Assembly: GCA_014650015.1 (NCBI GenBank) | Contig: BMUD01000005.1 | Span: 309,771-373,770 of the forward strand | Length of the DNA: 64,000 nucleotides | Direction of reading: 5' to 3' | Source: Streptomyces griseoloalbus | GTDB lineage: Bacteria > Actinomycetota > Actinomycetes > Streptomycetales > Streptomycetaceae | Part shown: positions 19,143 to 27,547 of the stretch, in pieces | How the letters are laid out: the number at the start of each line of letters is the position of its first letter | Numbering within the stretch: the first letter of the stretch is position 1 | The notes under the pieces: generated by a model | Databases searched by the model: none | Told to the model about the DNA's origin: nothing | What the model saw: the letters and a program-made list of their open reading frames with translations, nothing else | Translations under genes and position numbers: made by a program

Positions 19143-19642
19143 CCGCTCCGAGTACCTTCGGACTGAGCAGCGAGGCCCGCAACCTGCACTGGCTGCTGAG
19201 CAACCTCGTCGAGGAGGTGCCCGGCATCCTCTCCGTCGCGGTGGTCTCCTCCGACGGACTGCTCCTGCTCTCCTCCGACCCGGGTCGCAACACCGAGGCC
19301 CGCGAGGCCAGCAGCGAGAAGCCCACCGGCCCGCGCGGCTCCGCCGCCGACCTGGCCACCGTCGTGTCCGGCATCGGCAGCCTCACCATCGGTACCTCGA
19401 AGCTGATGGACTTCGGTCCGGTGAAGCACACGATGGTCACGATGGACGAGGGCAGCCTGTTCGTGATGTCCATCAGCGACGGCTCGCTGCTCGGCGTCCA
19501 CGGCTCCGCGGACTGTGACATGAGCGTCGTGGCGTACCACATGGCCCTGTTCGTCGGCCGAGCCGGCCATGTCCTGACCCCCGAGCTCCGCAGCGAGCTG
19601 CGCAAGAACCTGGAGACCGAGTCCACCGGGAGCCCCCGATGA
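19139..19642 (+). CDS. Conservon roadblock/LC7 protein CvnB
   Basis: This 167-aa protein begins at TTG 19139, which overlaps the kinase stop (TTGA) and has GAGGAGG upstream. LHWLLSNLVEEVPGILSVAVVSSDGLLLLSSDPG and GSLTIGTSKLMDFGPVKHTMVTM are roadblock/LC7 sequence; such proteins bind small GTPases, here presumably the CvnD GTPase encoded two genes later. It is cytoplasmic. It is the second gene of the conservon, translationally coupled on both sides. Confidence 0.95.
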   Translation: MTAPSTFGLSSEARNLHWLLSNLVEEVPGILSVAVVSSDGLLLLSSDPGRNTEAREASSEKPTGPRGSAADLATVVSGIGSLTIGTSKLMDFGPVKHTMVTMDEGSLFVMSISDGSLLGVHGSADCDMSVVAYHMALFVGRAGHVLTPELRSELRKNLETESTGSPR

Positions 19643-20070
19643 GCAGTACGTCCAGGAAACATCTCCCGGTCCGCGGCGGCGACCGCAAACCCGCCCGGGT
19701 CCGCCCCTACTCGCTCACCGGCGGCCGGACCCGCTTCGGTCACGTCCTGCTCGTCGAGACGTTCGTCGGTGCCACGGCCGGCACCGCCGCGCTCGATGCC
19801 GCCGAGGAGCGCAAGGAACTGACGAACGGCAACCTCACCTCCCGCGTGATGCCGGAGATGCGGGCCATCGTCGAACTGTGCCGCCGCATGCGTACGGTGG
19901 CCGAGATCGCCGCGCTGCTGAAGATGCCGCTCGGTGTGGTCCGCGTGCTCCTGAGCGACCTCGCGGACCAGGGAAAGATCCGTGTCTACGGAACGGGGAC
20001 CGGCCACGGCACGGGCCGCCCGGACCGCGCGTTGCTGGAAAGGGTGCTGAGTGGACTCCGTCGTCTCTGA
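19639..20070 (+). CDS. Conservon DUF742 protein CvnC
   Basis: This is a 143-aa DUF742 protein. RPYSLTGGRTRFGHVLLVETFV is the hallmark beginning and the C-terminal half is a winged helix-turn-helix (TVAEIAALLKMPLGVVRVLLSDLADQGKIRVY). It overlaps cvnB by four bases (ATGA) and cvnD by 20 bases. In studied conservons it forms a membrane-associated complex with the kinase, the roadblock protein and the GTPase. Confidence 0.95.
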   Translation: MSSTSRKHLPVRGGDRKPARVRPYSLTGGRTRFGHVLLVETFVGATAGTAALDAAEERKELTNGNLTSRVMPEMRAIVELCRRMRTVAEIAALLKMPLGVVRVLLSDLADQGKIRVYGTGTGHGTGRPDRALLERVLSGLRRL

Positions 20071-20689
20071 CGCCGCTCACGGCGTCTCCCCGCTCGTCGA
20101 CGATGACGAGCCCCTGCTGCCCTGGCAGACGGACCGCACCCGTGCACCGGTCGCCACGAAGATCGTGGTGGCCGGCGGCTTCGGTGTCGGCAAGACCACG
20201 CTGGTCACCACCGTCTCGGAGATCACGCCCCTGGAGACCGAGGCGCTGATGACCGAGGCGAGTGAGGAGCACGACGACCTCACCGCCACCCCGGACAAGC
20301 TCACCACCACCGTGGCCATGGACTTCGGCCGCATCACGCTCGACGACGACCTGGTGCTCTACGTCTTCGGCACCCCCGGTCAGCAGCGGTTCTGGTTCAT
20401 GTGGGACGACCTGGTGCGCGGTGCGATCGGCGCCGTCGTCCTGGCCGACACCCGCCGCCTGAAGGACTGCTTCCCCGCGCTGGACTACTTCGAGAGCTGC
20501 GGACTGCCGTACGTCGTGGCGGTCAACCAGTTCGACGACAGCGAGCTGTTCGAACCGGAGGACGTGCGGGAGGCATTGACGATCCCCGCGCACATACCTG
20601 TAATGATCATGGATGCGCGCCGCCGGATCTCGGTCATCGAGACCCTCTTGTCCCTGGTGGGCCACGCGCTCGACGAAACCCCCGAGTAG
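20051..20689 (+). CDS. Conservon Ras-like GTPase CvnD
   Basis: The protein has 212 aa. The P-loop is GGFGVGKTTLV, the switch/G3 motif is FGTPGQQRFWFMW, and the G4 motif is NQFD in place of NKxD, as is usual in this family. The GTG start lies inside the end of cvnC. It belongs to the MglA/ATP-GTP-binding protein family and is the output GTPase of the conservon. Confidence 0.95.
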   Translation: MDSVVSDAAHGVSPLVDDDEPLLPWQTDRTRAPVATKIVVAGGFGVGKTTLVTTVSEITPLETEALMTEASEEHDDLTATPDKLTTTVAMDFGRITLDDDLVLYVFGTPGQQRFWFMWDDLVRGAIGAVVLADTRRLKDCFPALDYFESCGLPYVVAVNQFDDSELFEPEDVREALTIPAHIPVMIMDARRRISVIETLLSLVGHALDETPE

Positions 20690-20710
20690 TCCCCTTAGGA
20701 GCGTCCCCGC

Positions 20711-21973
20711 ATGCGGAAGATACTCGTCGTGGGGGCCGGCCAGTCCGGTCTCCAGCTCGCCCTCGGCCTCCAGTCGCACGGGTACGAGGTCACCCTGATG
20801 TCCAACCGGACCGCGGACGAGATTCGCACCGGACGGGTGATGTCGACGCAGTGCATGTTCCACACCGCTCTGCAGCACGAGCGCGATCTCCAGCTGAACT
20901 TCTGGGAGTCCCAGGCCCCGAAGATCGAAGGACTCGGCGTCTCGGTGGCGGCCCCCGGCTCCTTCGACCCGGGCCCCTCGCAGCGCGCGATCGACTGGCT
21001 GGGCAGCCTCGACGGGTACGCGCAGTCGGTCGACCAGCGGGTGAAGATGGCCGGCTGGATGGAGACCTTCGCCCAGCGCGGCGGCCAGCTGGTCATCCAC
21101 GGCGCGGCGGTGGGCGACCTCGACTACTTCTCCCGCGCGTACGACCTGGTGCTGGTCTCGGCGGGCAAGGGCGAGCTCGTGCAGATGTTCGGCCGGGACG
21201 CCGCGCGTTCCCCGTACAGCGAGCCGCAGCGCGCCCTCGCGGTCGCCTACGTCCACGGCCTCGGCCCGCGTCCGGAGCACCCGGACACGGAGGCGGTCCG
21301 CTGCAACCTGGTCCCCGGCGTCGGCGAGATGTTCATCATGCCGACGTACACCACCTCGGGCCGCGCCGACATCCTGTTCTGGGAGGGCATACCCGGCGGT
21401 CCGCTGGACGCCTTCAAGGACGTCAAGGACCCGGCGGAGCACCTCTCCCTGACCCTGGAACTCATGGAGAGGTTCCTCCCCTGGGAGTACGCGCGGGCCA
21501 CCAAGGCCGAACTGACCGACGCGGGCGGCACCCTCGCCGGCCGTTACGCCCCCACCGTGCGCAACCCGATCGGCCGGCTGCCCGGCGGCGGACTGGTCCT
21601 CGGCGTCGCCGACGTGGTCGTCGCCAACGACCCGATCACCGGGCAGGGCTCCAACTCGGCGTCCAAGTGCGCCGCCTCCTACCTCGCCTCGATCCTCGAG
21701 CACGGTGAGAAGGAGTTCGACGAGGTCTGGATGCAGCAGACCTTCGACCGCTACTGGGAGACGGCCCGGCACGTCACCAAGTGGACGAACGCCATGCTCG
21801 CCCCGCCGCCGGAGCACGTCCTGAACCTGATCGGCGCCGCCGGGCAGCTCCAGCCCGTCGCCGACCGCTTCGCCAACGGGTTCGACAACCCGGCCGACTT
21901 CGAGAACTTCTTCTACGAGCCGGAGAAGACCGAGGGCTACCTGATGGAGGTCTCGGGCGCCGCGGGCGCCTGA
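20711..21973 (+). CDS. Styrene monooxygenase-like FAD oxygenase (StyA/indole monooxygenase family)
   Basis: The protein has 420 aa. The N-terminal FAD dinucleotide-binding motif is ILVVGAGQSGLQLALGLQSHGY, shown here only in part; the GxGxxG is at residues 8-13. It continues with MSNRTADEIRTGRVMSTQCM and, near the middle, VLGVADVVVANDPITGQGSN, where StyA proteins bind FAD. The family epoxidises styrene or indole with FADH2 from a partner reductase; no reductase gene is adjacent. It starts 21 bases after cvnD with TTAGGAG upstream, so it is probably co-transcribed with the conservon. That is a recurrent but unexplained arrangement, and the substrate is unknown. Confidence 0.85.
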   Translation: MRKILVVGAGQSGLQLALGLQSHGYEVTLMSNRTADEIRTGRVMSTQCMFHTALQHERDLQLNFWESQAPKIEGLGVSVAAPGSFDPGPSQRAIDWLGSLDGYAQSVDQRVKMAGWMETFAQRGGQLVIHGAAVGDLDYFSRAYDLVLVSAGKGELVQMFGRDAARSPYSEPQRALAVAYVHGLGPRPEHPDTEAVRCNLVPGVGEMFIMPTYTTSGRADILFWEGIPGGPLDAFKDVKDPAEHLSLTLELMERFLPWEYARATKAELTDAGGTLAGRYAPTVRNPIGRLPGGGLVLGVADVVVANDPITGQGSNSASKCAASYLASILEHGEKEFDEVWMQQTFDRYWETARHVTKWTNAMLAPPPEHVLNLIGAAGQLQPVADRFANGFDNPADFENFFYEPEKTEGYLMEVSGAAGA

Positions 21974-21980
21974 GCGGGCG

Positions 21981-21999
21981 CCCGCGGTCCCCGCGCGGG
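21981..21999. terminator. Candidate terminator between convergent genes
   Basis: CCCGCGG (21981-21987) can pair with CCGCGCGGG (21991-21999), with one bulged base and a 3-nt loop. It sits in the 35-bp space between the convergent flavoprotein and DHFR-family genes. Short and without a T run, so uncertain. Confidence 0.4.
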
Positions 22000-22008
22000 G
22001 CCCTTGTC

Positions 22009-22653
22009 TCACCGCCGCCAGAACAAGTGGTGCGTCACGCCGCTCGGGCTGGGCACGACCTCCAGGTGGAACCGGTCGAGCAGCTCCTCCGGCGACTCCC
22101 AGAGCCGCAGCCCGGACCCGAACCTCACCGGCGAGACCGCCACGTGCAGGGTGTCGACGAGACCGGCGTCGAGGAACTCCCGGACGGTGGTGACCCCGCC
22201 GCCGAGCCGGACGTCCTTGCCCTGCGCCGCGGCCCGCGCCCGTTCCAGGACGTCGGCCGGGGCGCCGCCCACGAAGTGGAACGTGGTGTCGGAGAGCGTG
22301 AACGAGGGACGCGGATGGTGGGTCATAACGAACACCGGCGTGTGGAACGGCGGTTCGTCACCCCACCAGCCGCGCCACTCGTGGTCGGCCCAGGGCCCGC
22401 GCTGGGGGCCGAACTTGTTGCGGCCCATGATCTCCGCGCCGATGCCGTGGCCGAAGTCCCGGGTGAAGTAGTCGTCGAGACCGCGGGACCCGCCGGGGTC
22501 GGTGCGGTGGGGCCAGCTCGCCGTGGCGCCGGCCCAGGAGAACAGGGCCTGTGCGCCGGGGAGGCCGAACGGACTCTCGAAGCTCTGGTGCTCACCGGCG
22601 GCGATGCCGTCACTCGAGACGTTGAAGTTCTGCACGCGCAGCAGCTGACTCAT
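22009..22653 (-). CDS. Dihydrofolate reductase family protein (RibD C-terminal fold)
   Basis: This 214-aa protein starts MSQLLRVQNFNVSSDGIAAG and contains GAEIMGRNKFGP, FVMTHHPRPSF, KDVRLGGGVTTVREFLDAGL and VDTLHVAVSPVRFGSGLRL. These are the NADPH-binding features of the DHFR/RibD-C fold. Single-domain members of this family are widespread in actinobacteria and mostly uncharacterised; they are not true folate enzymes. The ATG at 22653 follows GAGGAG. Confidence 0.85.
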   Translation of the reverse strand: MSQLLRVQNFNVSSDGIAAGEHQSFESPFGLPGAQALFSWAGATASWPHRTDPGGSRGLDDYFTRDFGHGIGAEIMGRNKFGPQRGPWADHEWRGWWGDEPPFHTPVFVMTHHPRPSFTLSDTTFHFVGGAPADVLERARAAAQGKDVRLGGGVTTVREFLDAGLVDTLHVAVSPVRFGSGLRLWESPEELLDRFHLEVVPSPSGVTHHLFWRR

Positions 22654-22705
22654 GGGGCTCCTCGTACGTGATGGACGGTGGGGGGACTGCCCGGATCGGG
22701 AGAAC

Positions 22706-23869
22706 TCATCGCCGTGGCCGTGACCGATCGGGGGCGGTGGGCGCGGTGGACGGCGCGTACCCCTCGTCGGACCCTTCCGTCGCCCCTTCGGGCAGCTCAG
22801 GCGGCACATACCTCCGCAGGGGCTCCCCGCCGGGATCGGGGCGTACGGCGCCCAGGACCGGGTTGGCCGCGATCGGGGAGACCTTGATCCTCGCACCGGG
22901 CCGGGGGGCCTGCACCACCATGCCGCCCCCGAGGTAGAGGGCGACATGCGTGGCCTCGGGGAAGTACACGACGAGATCGCCCGGCCGCAGTTGCCCGAGC
23001 GGTACCCGTTTCAGCCGCGCCCACTGCTCCTGGCTGGTCCGGGGGATCGGTGTCCCGGCCGCGTCCCACGCCTCGGAGGTCAGCCCCGAGCAGTCGAAGG
23101 TCTCCGGCCCCTCCGCACCCCACTCGTACGGCTTCCCGAGCTGTTCGACGGCGTACCGGACGGCCCGGTCGCCCGCCGCGGAGGGCGTACGGGCGCTGCT
23201 CAGCGCTCCGGAGGCCACCAGTTCCTCCTGCGCCTCGGCCACCTCGGCCCGCTCCAGCTCGGCCAGCTCGGCCAGTTCCCCGGCGGTGAGCGAGGCGAGC
23301 AGCTCCTCCACGTCGCGCAGCCGCTCGCGCACCTCGTCCCGCTCCCTCTTGCGCCGCTCGGTGAGGGCGAGCCGGTCGTCGAGGGCCTTGCGGGCCCGGC
23401 GGGCCAGTTCGCCTGCCTCCTTCTCGGCGCCGGTCAGCCGGCCCACCGTCCTGGCCCGCTGCCGCGCCAACTGCCCGATCACCTGGCTCTGGTCGAGCGC
23501 GCCCTGCGGGTCACGTGCGAGCAGCAGACGGACGTAGGGGGAGATGCCGGTGACGCTCTGGTACTGCTGCCGGGCCAGCCGCCCGGCCGCGCTCCGGCTG
23601 CCGTGCAGGGAGAGCCGGGTGCGGGCGAGGGCCCGGTCCAGCCGCTCCGACTCGGCGCGCTGCTTCCTCAGCCGCTCCTCGGTGGCGTTGTAGGTCTCGG
23701 TGGCCTTCTCCGCTTCCCGGTACAGGGTCTGAAGCTCCGTCAGCAGTTCGGCGACCGAGCGTTCCCCGGATCCGGCCGGTTGCGGGGCGGCCGTCGCGGG
23801 CACGGGTGCGAGTACGGTCCCGGCCGCCACCGCCGCCGTACACACCAGACGCAGAAGCATTCCTGACAC
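22706..23869 (-). CDS. Secreted NlpC/P60 (C40) peptidoglycan hydrolase with coiled coil
   Basis: The protein has 387 aa. It has a signal peptide (LRLVCTAAVAAGTVLAPVPATAA) and a long helical coiled-coil region (~35-225) of the RipA/SwlA kind. The C-terminal NlpC/P60 domain (~235-350) has catalytic Cys in ETFDCSGLTSEAW and His in EATHVALYLGGG. The last ~35 residues are disordered. It is a D,L-endopeptidase that cuts peptidoglycan stem peptides outside the cell; the coiled coil probably restrains activity. The GTG at 23869 has GGAGG seven bases upstream, better than the ATG three codons later. Confidence 0.93.
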   Translation of the reverse strand: MSGMLLRLVCTAAVAAGTVLAPVPATAAPQPAGSGERSVAELLTELQTLYREAEKATETYNATEERLRKQRAESERLDRALARTRLSLHGSRSAAGRLARQQYQSVTGISPYVRLLLARDPQGALDQSQVIGQLARQRARTVGRLTGAEKEAGELARRARKALDDRLALTERRKRERDEVRERLRDVEELLASLTAGELAELAELERAEVAEAQEELVASGALSSARTPSAAGDRAVRYAVEQLGKPYEWGAEGPETFDCSGLTSEAWDAAGTPIPRTSQEQWARLKRVPLGQLRPGDLVVYFPEATHVALYLGGGMVVQAPRPGARIKVSPIAANPVLGAVRPDPGGEPLRRYVPPELPEGATEGSDEGYAPSTAPTAPDRSRPRR

Positions 23870-23972
23870 GCCATCACCTCCGACGCGGGGCGGCTCGTCC
23901 GCTCCGCATCGCGAGCATCCGGCGGGTTCACGGGGCCCGCTCGCCGAGTGTGCGCGGTTCGGCGCAACGGGG

Positions 23973-24311
23973 TCACCCGTGGGTGCCCTCCGGCTTGCCC
24001 TTCGGCGTGGCGTCTGGCACGGGCGCCGTCTTGGACCACGGCCACTTCAGCCGGCCGCCCTCCCGGCCCGTGGGGTCGTGGAGGTACTTCCATCCCCGGG
24101 TCAGCCCGGTCCGCGAACTCTGCCCCCGGGGCACGCGCCGGTAGATCAGCACGATGGGCGGACCGCCGTCCGGGGCCGGGACGGGGATGCGGTACGTCTT
24201 GGGCGGGTGCCCGGTGATGCCCAGCAGCACGGGCAGGACGCGCCCGTCCATGGGCCCGCCCTCGAAGGGGGTGTCTTGGCTCTTCACACCACCAGTCTCG
24301 GCCATGCGCAC
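23973..24311 (-). CDS. Conserved hypothetical protein
   Basis: This ~112-aa soluble protein contains LGITGHPPKTYRIPVPAPDG, PIVLIYRRVPRG and TRGWKYLHDPTGREGGRLKW, and ends in a basic, Pro-rich tail. I recognise no domain. The start is uncertain: GTG 24311, ATG 24305, or a GTG near 24287. It lies 19 bases downstream of the TetR gene on the same strand and may be read from the same transcript. Confidence 0.6.
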   Translation of the reverse strand: MRMAETGGVKSQDTPFEGGPMDGRVLPVLLGITGHPPKTYRIPVPAPDGGPPIVLIYRRVPRGQSSRTGLTRGWKYLHDPTGREGGRLKWPWSKTAPVPDATPKGKPEGTHG

Positions 24312-24330
24312 GGAACTGTGGCGACGGCCG

Positions 24331-24984
24331 TCAGAGGTCCGTGGCCAGCGCCTGGACCAGCGCGTCGGTCTGCGCGTCCCGCCGCGCCGTCACCGCCAGC
24401 ACCGCCACGAACTGCTCCACCAGCCAGTCCCGCAGCTCCTCCAGCGGCGGCTGCTTGTCCTCGTCCAGCCAGATCAGCGAGGCCGCCTCCACGGCGGTGA
24501 TCCACATCCGGATGGTCATCCGCAGCCGTGGTCCGGGTGCGGTGACCCCGAGATGGCTGAGGATGTGTTCGGCGGCCGCCCGGCGCACACCGTCGACGAT
24601 GGCGGTCGTGCGGGAGGTCTCCACGACGCTCCCGCCCTGGAGGAGCGCGCTGAAGCCGGCGTCGTGCTGGTCGACGAAGGCGAGATAGCGGTCGAGGGCC
24701 CGGGAGAGACGGGGCAGCAGGGGGCCCTCGTGCGGCTCGTCGAAGCAGGTGCGCAGCTCGTCGGCGGCGGACCTGAGGGCCGCCTCGTACAGCTGCTGCT
24801 TGCCGCCCGGGAAGTACCGGTAGACCAGGGGCCGTGACACGCCGGCCGCCTCCGCCACGTCGTCCAGGGACACGTCCTCCGGCACACGGTGGGCGAAGAG
24901 GGACAGCGCGGCCTCGAGCAGCTGGCTGCGGCGTTCCTCGACGCTGAGGCGCCGGTAGGCGGGGGTGGGGGCCTGCGGGGTCAT
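24331..24984 (-). CDS. TetR family regulator
   Basis: The protein has 217 aa. The N-terminal helix-turn-helix is RRSQLLEAALSLFAHRVPED, SLDDVAEAAGVSRPLVYRYF, followed by a helical ligand-binding domain. It lies 34 bases downstream of the diiron oxygenase gene on the same strand, so it is probably the autorepressor of that operon acting at the dyad near 26005-26028. Confidence 0.9.
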   Translation of the reverse strand: MTPQAPTPAYRRLSVEERRSQLLEAALSLFAHRVPEDVSLDDVAEAAGVSRPLVYRYFPGGKQQLYEAALRSAADELRTCFDEPHEGPLLPRLSRALDRYLAFVDQHDAGFSALLQGGSVVETSRTTAIVDGVRRAAAEHILSHLGVTAPGPRLRMTIRMWITAVEAASLIWLDEDKQPPLEELRDWLVEQFVAVLAVTARRDAQTDALVQALATDL

Positions 24985-25018
24985 GCCCGCAGCGTAACCG
25001 CCCGCCCTCGGCGGGTGC

Positions 25019-25957
25019 CTATGCCAGCAGTCCGGAGGACTTCCACAGCCGCCGCCCGACCCCGCGCAGCACGCCGATGTCGTCCAGGAAGTCCGTGAGC
25101 CGCTTCGCGCCCTGCTGCATCACGTCCCGGCGGTGGCCGCTCGCCCTGACCTGGGCCACGGCCTCGCGCCTGTCCAGGCCGACCTGGGTGTACACCTCGG
25201 GGTTGACGAAGGCCACCGAGAACACCCGGGCGAACTCCCCGGAGGTGACCCGGGTGAACTCCTGCGACCACTTCGGCGCGGTCAGCATCTGGCGCCGCAG
25301 CTCCTCACGGGCGTAGCGCACATGCCGCGCCTCCTCGACCACGTGGATGCGCGTGACGCCTCGGATCAGCGGCTGGACCCGCTCGTCCGGGAAGGTCAGC
25401 CGCTGCATCCAGTCCAGGACCTCCTCGCCGAGCAGGGTCGCGGTGAAGGAGCCGGGGGTGGTGGAGACCGTCTTGAACAGCCGGCCGAGGTTCTGGTGCA
25501 CCCGGCTCACCGGATACCAGGGGGTGCCGCCGCGCGTGATCAGCCGGGCGAACATCTTGGAGTGCCGGCACTCGTCCTCGATCTCGGTGAGGGCGTACCG
25601 CACGTGCGCGCTCGTGGCGGCCTTGTCGTAGATGTGCCGCACCAGCAGCTGCATGAGGATCAGCTCGAACCAGATGCCGAGCGAGGCGAGGGCCGCGGCC
25701 TCGTGCCGGGAGAACAGGATGCGCTGCTCCTCGCTCATCCGCTTCCACAGCGGGGTGTCGTACAGCGACACCAGCTCCGGCGGCCAGAACCACTTGCCCT
25801 CCTCGAAGGGCGCGTCCCAGTCCAGCTCCTCGTCCGGGTCGAAGGAGTGCTTGGCGGACGAGTCGAGCAGCCGCTGCGCCACCTGCTCCCGGTCCTTGAG
25901 CAGGCCGAGCGCGTCACGCAGGCCGTCGAGCGCGTCGGCTTCCGACAGGGTCGTCAT
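25019..25957 (-). CDS. AurF-like diiron oxygenase
   Basis: This 312-aa helical protein carries two ligand motifs typical of the AurF/PF11583 diiron family: EIEDECRHSKMF (~125-136) and VVEEARHVRYAREE (~205-218). An additional Glu lies in the first helices (FSRHEAAALASLGIWFE). AurF N-oxygenates arylamines. The substrate here is unknown, and in other actinobacteria such proteins accompany TetR regulators and may act on lipids or aromatics. It is the first gene of the operon with TetR; the ATG at 25957 is the natural start. Confidence 0.85.
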   Translation of the reverse strand: MTTLSEADALDGLRDALGLLKDREQVAQRLLDSSAKHSFDPDEELDWDAPFEEGKWFWPPELVSLYDTPLWKRMSEEQRILFSRHEAAALASLGIWFELILMQLLVRHIYDKAATSAHVRYALTEIEDECRHSKMFARLITRGGTPWYPVSRVHQNLGRLFKTVSTTPGSFTATLLGEEVLDWMQRLTFPDERVQPLIRGVTRIHVVEEARHVRYAREELRRQMLTAPKWSQEFTRVTSGEFARVFSVAFVNPEVYTQVGLDRREAVAQVRASGHRRDVMQQGAKRLTDFLDDIGVLRGVGRRLWKSSGLLA

Positions 25958-26004
25958 GGCGGTTCCACCTCGTGGGCGTCTTGGGTTACCGGTGGTTCAC
26001 CCCA

Positions 26005-26028
26005 CTTATGAGACTGCCTGTCAGTAAG
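26005..26028 (-). promoter_or_regulatory. Candidate TetR operator overlapping promoter
   Basis: Upstream of the diiron gene, an imperfect 24-bp dyad reads CTTACTGAC-AGGCA-GTCTCATAAG on the minus strand. TTGACG, a good -35 hexamer, abuts it at 26032-26037, with CATAAG-like -10 sequence inside the dyad. Repression by the operon's own TetR is inferred. Confidence 0.5.
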
Positions 26029-26070
26029 ACCGTCAATCCCCCGCGCACGACTTGTTGACGACCGGCCCAC

Positions 26071-26086
26071 CCGGCGCGGGCGCCGG
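26071..26086 (-). terminator. Candidate terminator after PBP gene
   Basis: CCGGCG-CGGG-CGCCGG forms a 6-bp GC stem with a 4-nt loop, seven bases after the penicillin-binding-protein stop. There is no T tract, as is usual in Streptomyces, so confidence is modest. Confidence 0.4.
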
Positions 26087-26092
26087 CCCCGC

Positions 26093-27547
26093 TCACGACT
26101 TCAGCACCGCCTCCATCACCGCCCGCGCGATCGGTGCCGCCGTCCCGCCGCCGCTGATCTCCCGCCGGTTCGCCGCGTCCTCGACCACCACCGCCACCGC
26201 CACCGCCGACTCCATGTCCTCCTCGCGCTGCGCCCAGGAGATGAACCAGGCGTAGGGCGTCCCCGAGTTGCCCAGGCCGTGCTGCGCGGTGCCGGTCTTG
26301 CCACCGACCACGGCGCCGGGGATCGCGGCCTTCGTGCCGGTGCCGTCCTCCACCACGCCCCGCATCAGCTCCCGCATCCGCATCGCCGTCGCCGGATGCA
26401 TGGCCCGCCGTGCCGGACGCGTACCGGCCGTGGACACCGTGCCGCCGCCCGCCCGCGTGGTCCGCTCCACCAGATACGGCTCCCGCACCTGCCCGCCGCT
26501 CGCGACCGCCGCCGCGACCGTCGCCATCTGCAGCGGCGTGGCCCGGGTGTTGTACTGCCCGATCGACGACAGCGCGAGCTGCGCCCGGTCCACCGTGGTG
26601 TCGAACGTGCTGCGCGCCACCGGAAACGGGATCCGCAGGTCCCCGTCGTTGAATCCGAAGCCGTGCGCCGTGGCCTTCATCGCCGCCACGCCCGTGGTCA
26701 CGCCCAGCTTGGCGAAGACCGTGTTGCAGGACCAGACGAACGCCTCCCGCAGTGAGGCGTCCGCGCAGCCCCGGGACCCGTTGGTCAGCCGGGTCCTCGT
26801 CCCCGGCAGGGTGTAAGGGTCGGGGGAGTCGGTCGGCTTGTCGAGGGCGGTCACCACGCCCGCGTCCAGCGCCGCCGCCGCGGTGACCACCTTGAACGTC
26901 GAACCCGGCGGATACGTCCGCTGCACCGCCCGGTTCAGCATCGGCCGGTCCGGATCGGCGTTCAGCCGCGCCCAGGCGTCCCGCGCCGTCCTGCCGTTCC
27001 CGGACAGCAGTTCCGGGTCGTAGGACGGGACCGACACCAGCGCCAGGATCCGGCCCGTCGACGGCTCCACCGCCGCCACCGCACCCTTGCGCGAGCGCAG
27101 CCCCTCGTACGCCGCGCGCTGCGCCGCCGGATCGATCGTCGTCATCACCTTGCCGCCCGCGTTGCGCGAGCGCGTGAACTCGTTCCACAGCGGCAACGGG
27201 GCGAGCACCGGGTCGGCCCCGGACAGCAGCCCGTCCTCCGTGTGCTCCAGCAGGGACGTGCCGTACTCCTGCGAGGAGAAGCCGGTCACCGGCGCGTACA
27301 GCGGCCCGTCGCGGTACGTCCGTTCGTAGCGCAGATGCTCCCCGGTGTCCCGCGAGCCGGTGACCGGCCGGCCCGCGACCAGGATGTCTCCCCGGGGCTG
27401 CTGATAGCGGGCGATGACGTCACGGCGGTTGGCCGGGCTGGCGTCGTAGGCGTCGGCCAGCAGCACCTGGACGCGGGCCGCGTTCACCAGCAGGGCGGTC
27501 AGCAGCAGGGCGCTGAACAGGGCGGCGTGCCGGATGTGCCGGGTCAC
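26093..27547 (-). CDS. Class B penicillin-binding protein (PbpA-like transpeptidase)
   Basis: This 484-aa protein has an N-terminal membrane anchor (HAALFSALLLTALLVNAARV). The transpeptidase domain has the active-site STFK in YPPGSTFKVV, the SxN motif in VWSCNTVFAK and KTG in VGGKTGTAQHG, so all three catalytic motifs are intact. It crosslinks peptidoglycan at the outer membrane face. The GTG at 27547 overlaps the stop of the RodA/FtsW gene (GTGA). A SEDS glycosyltransferase translationally coupled to a class B PBP is the standard peptidoglycan synthase pair. Streptomyces carries several such pairs; this appears to be one outside the pknAB cluster. Confidence 0.94.
   Translation of the reverse strand: MTRHIRHAALFSALLLTALLVNAARVQVLLADAYDASPANRRDVIARYQQPRGDILVAGRPVTGSRDTGEHLRYERTYRDGPLYAPVTGFSSQEYGTSLLEHTEDGLLSGADPVLAPLPLWNEFTRSRNAGGKVMTTIDPAAQRAAYEGLRSRKGAVAAVEPSTGRILALVSVPSYDPELLSGNGRTARDAWARLNADPDRPMLNRAVQRTYPPGSTFKVVTAAAALDAGVVTALDKPTDSPDPYTLPGTRTRLTNGSRGCADASLREAFVWSCNTVFAKLGVTTGVAAMKATAHGFGFNDGDLRIPFPVARSTFDTTVDRAQLALSSIGQYNTRATPLQMATVAAAVASGGQVREPYLVERTTRAGGGTVSTAGTRPARRAMHPATAMRMRELMRGVVEDGTGTKAAIPGAVVGGKTGTAQHGLGNSGTPYAWFISWAQREEDMESAVAVAVVVEDAANRREISGGGTAAPIARAVMEAVLKS

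Noticed and set aside
23870-23972. Possible c-di-AMP (ydaO) riboswitch before the NlpC/P60 gene
   Set aside because: Such switches precede cell-wall hydrolase genes in Streptomyces, but the 103-base leader is short and I could not fit the conserved ydaO pairing. Infernal with RF00379 would decide.
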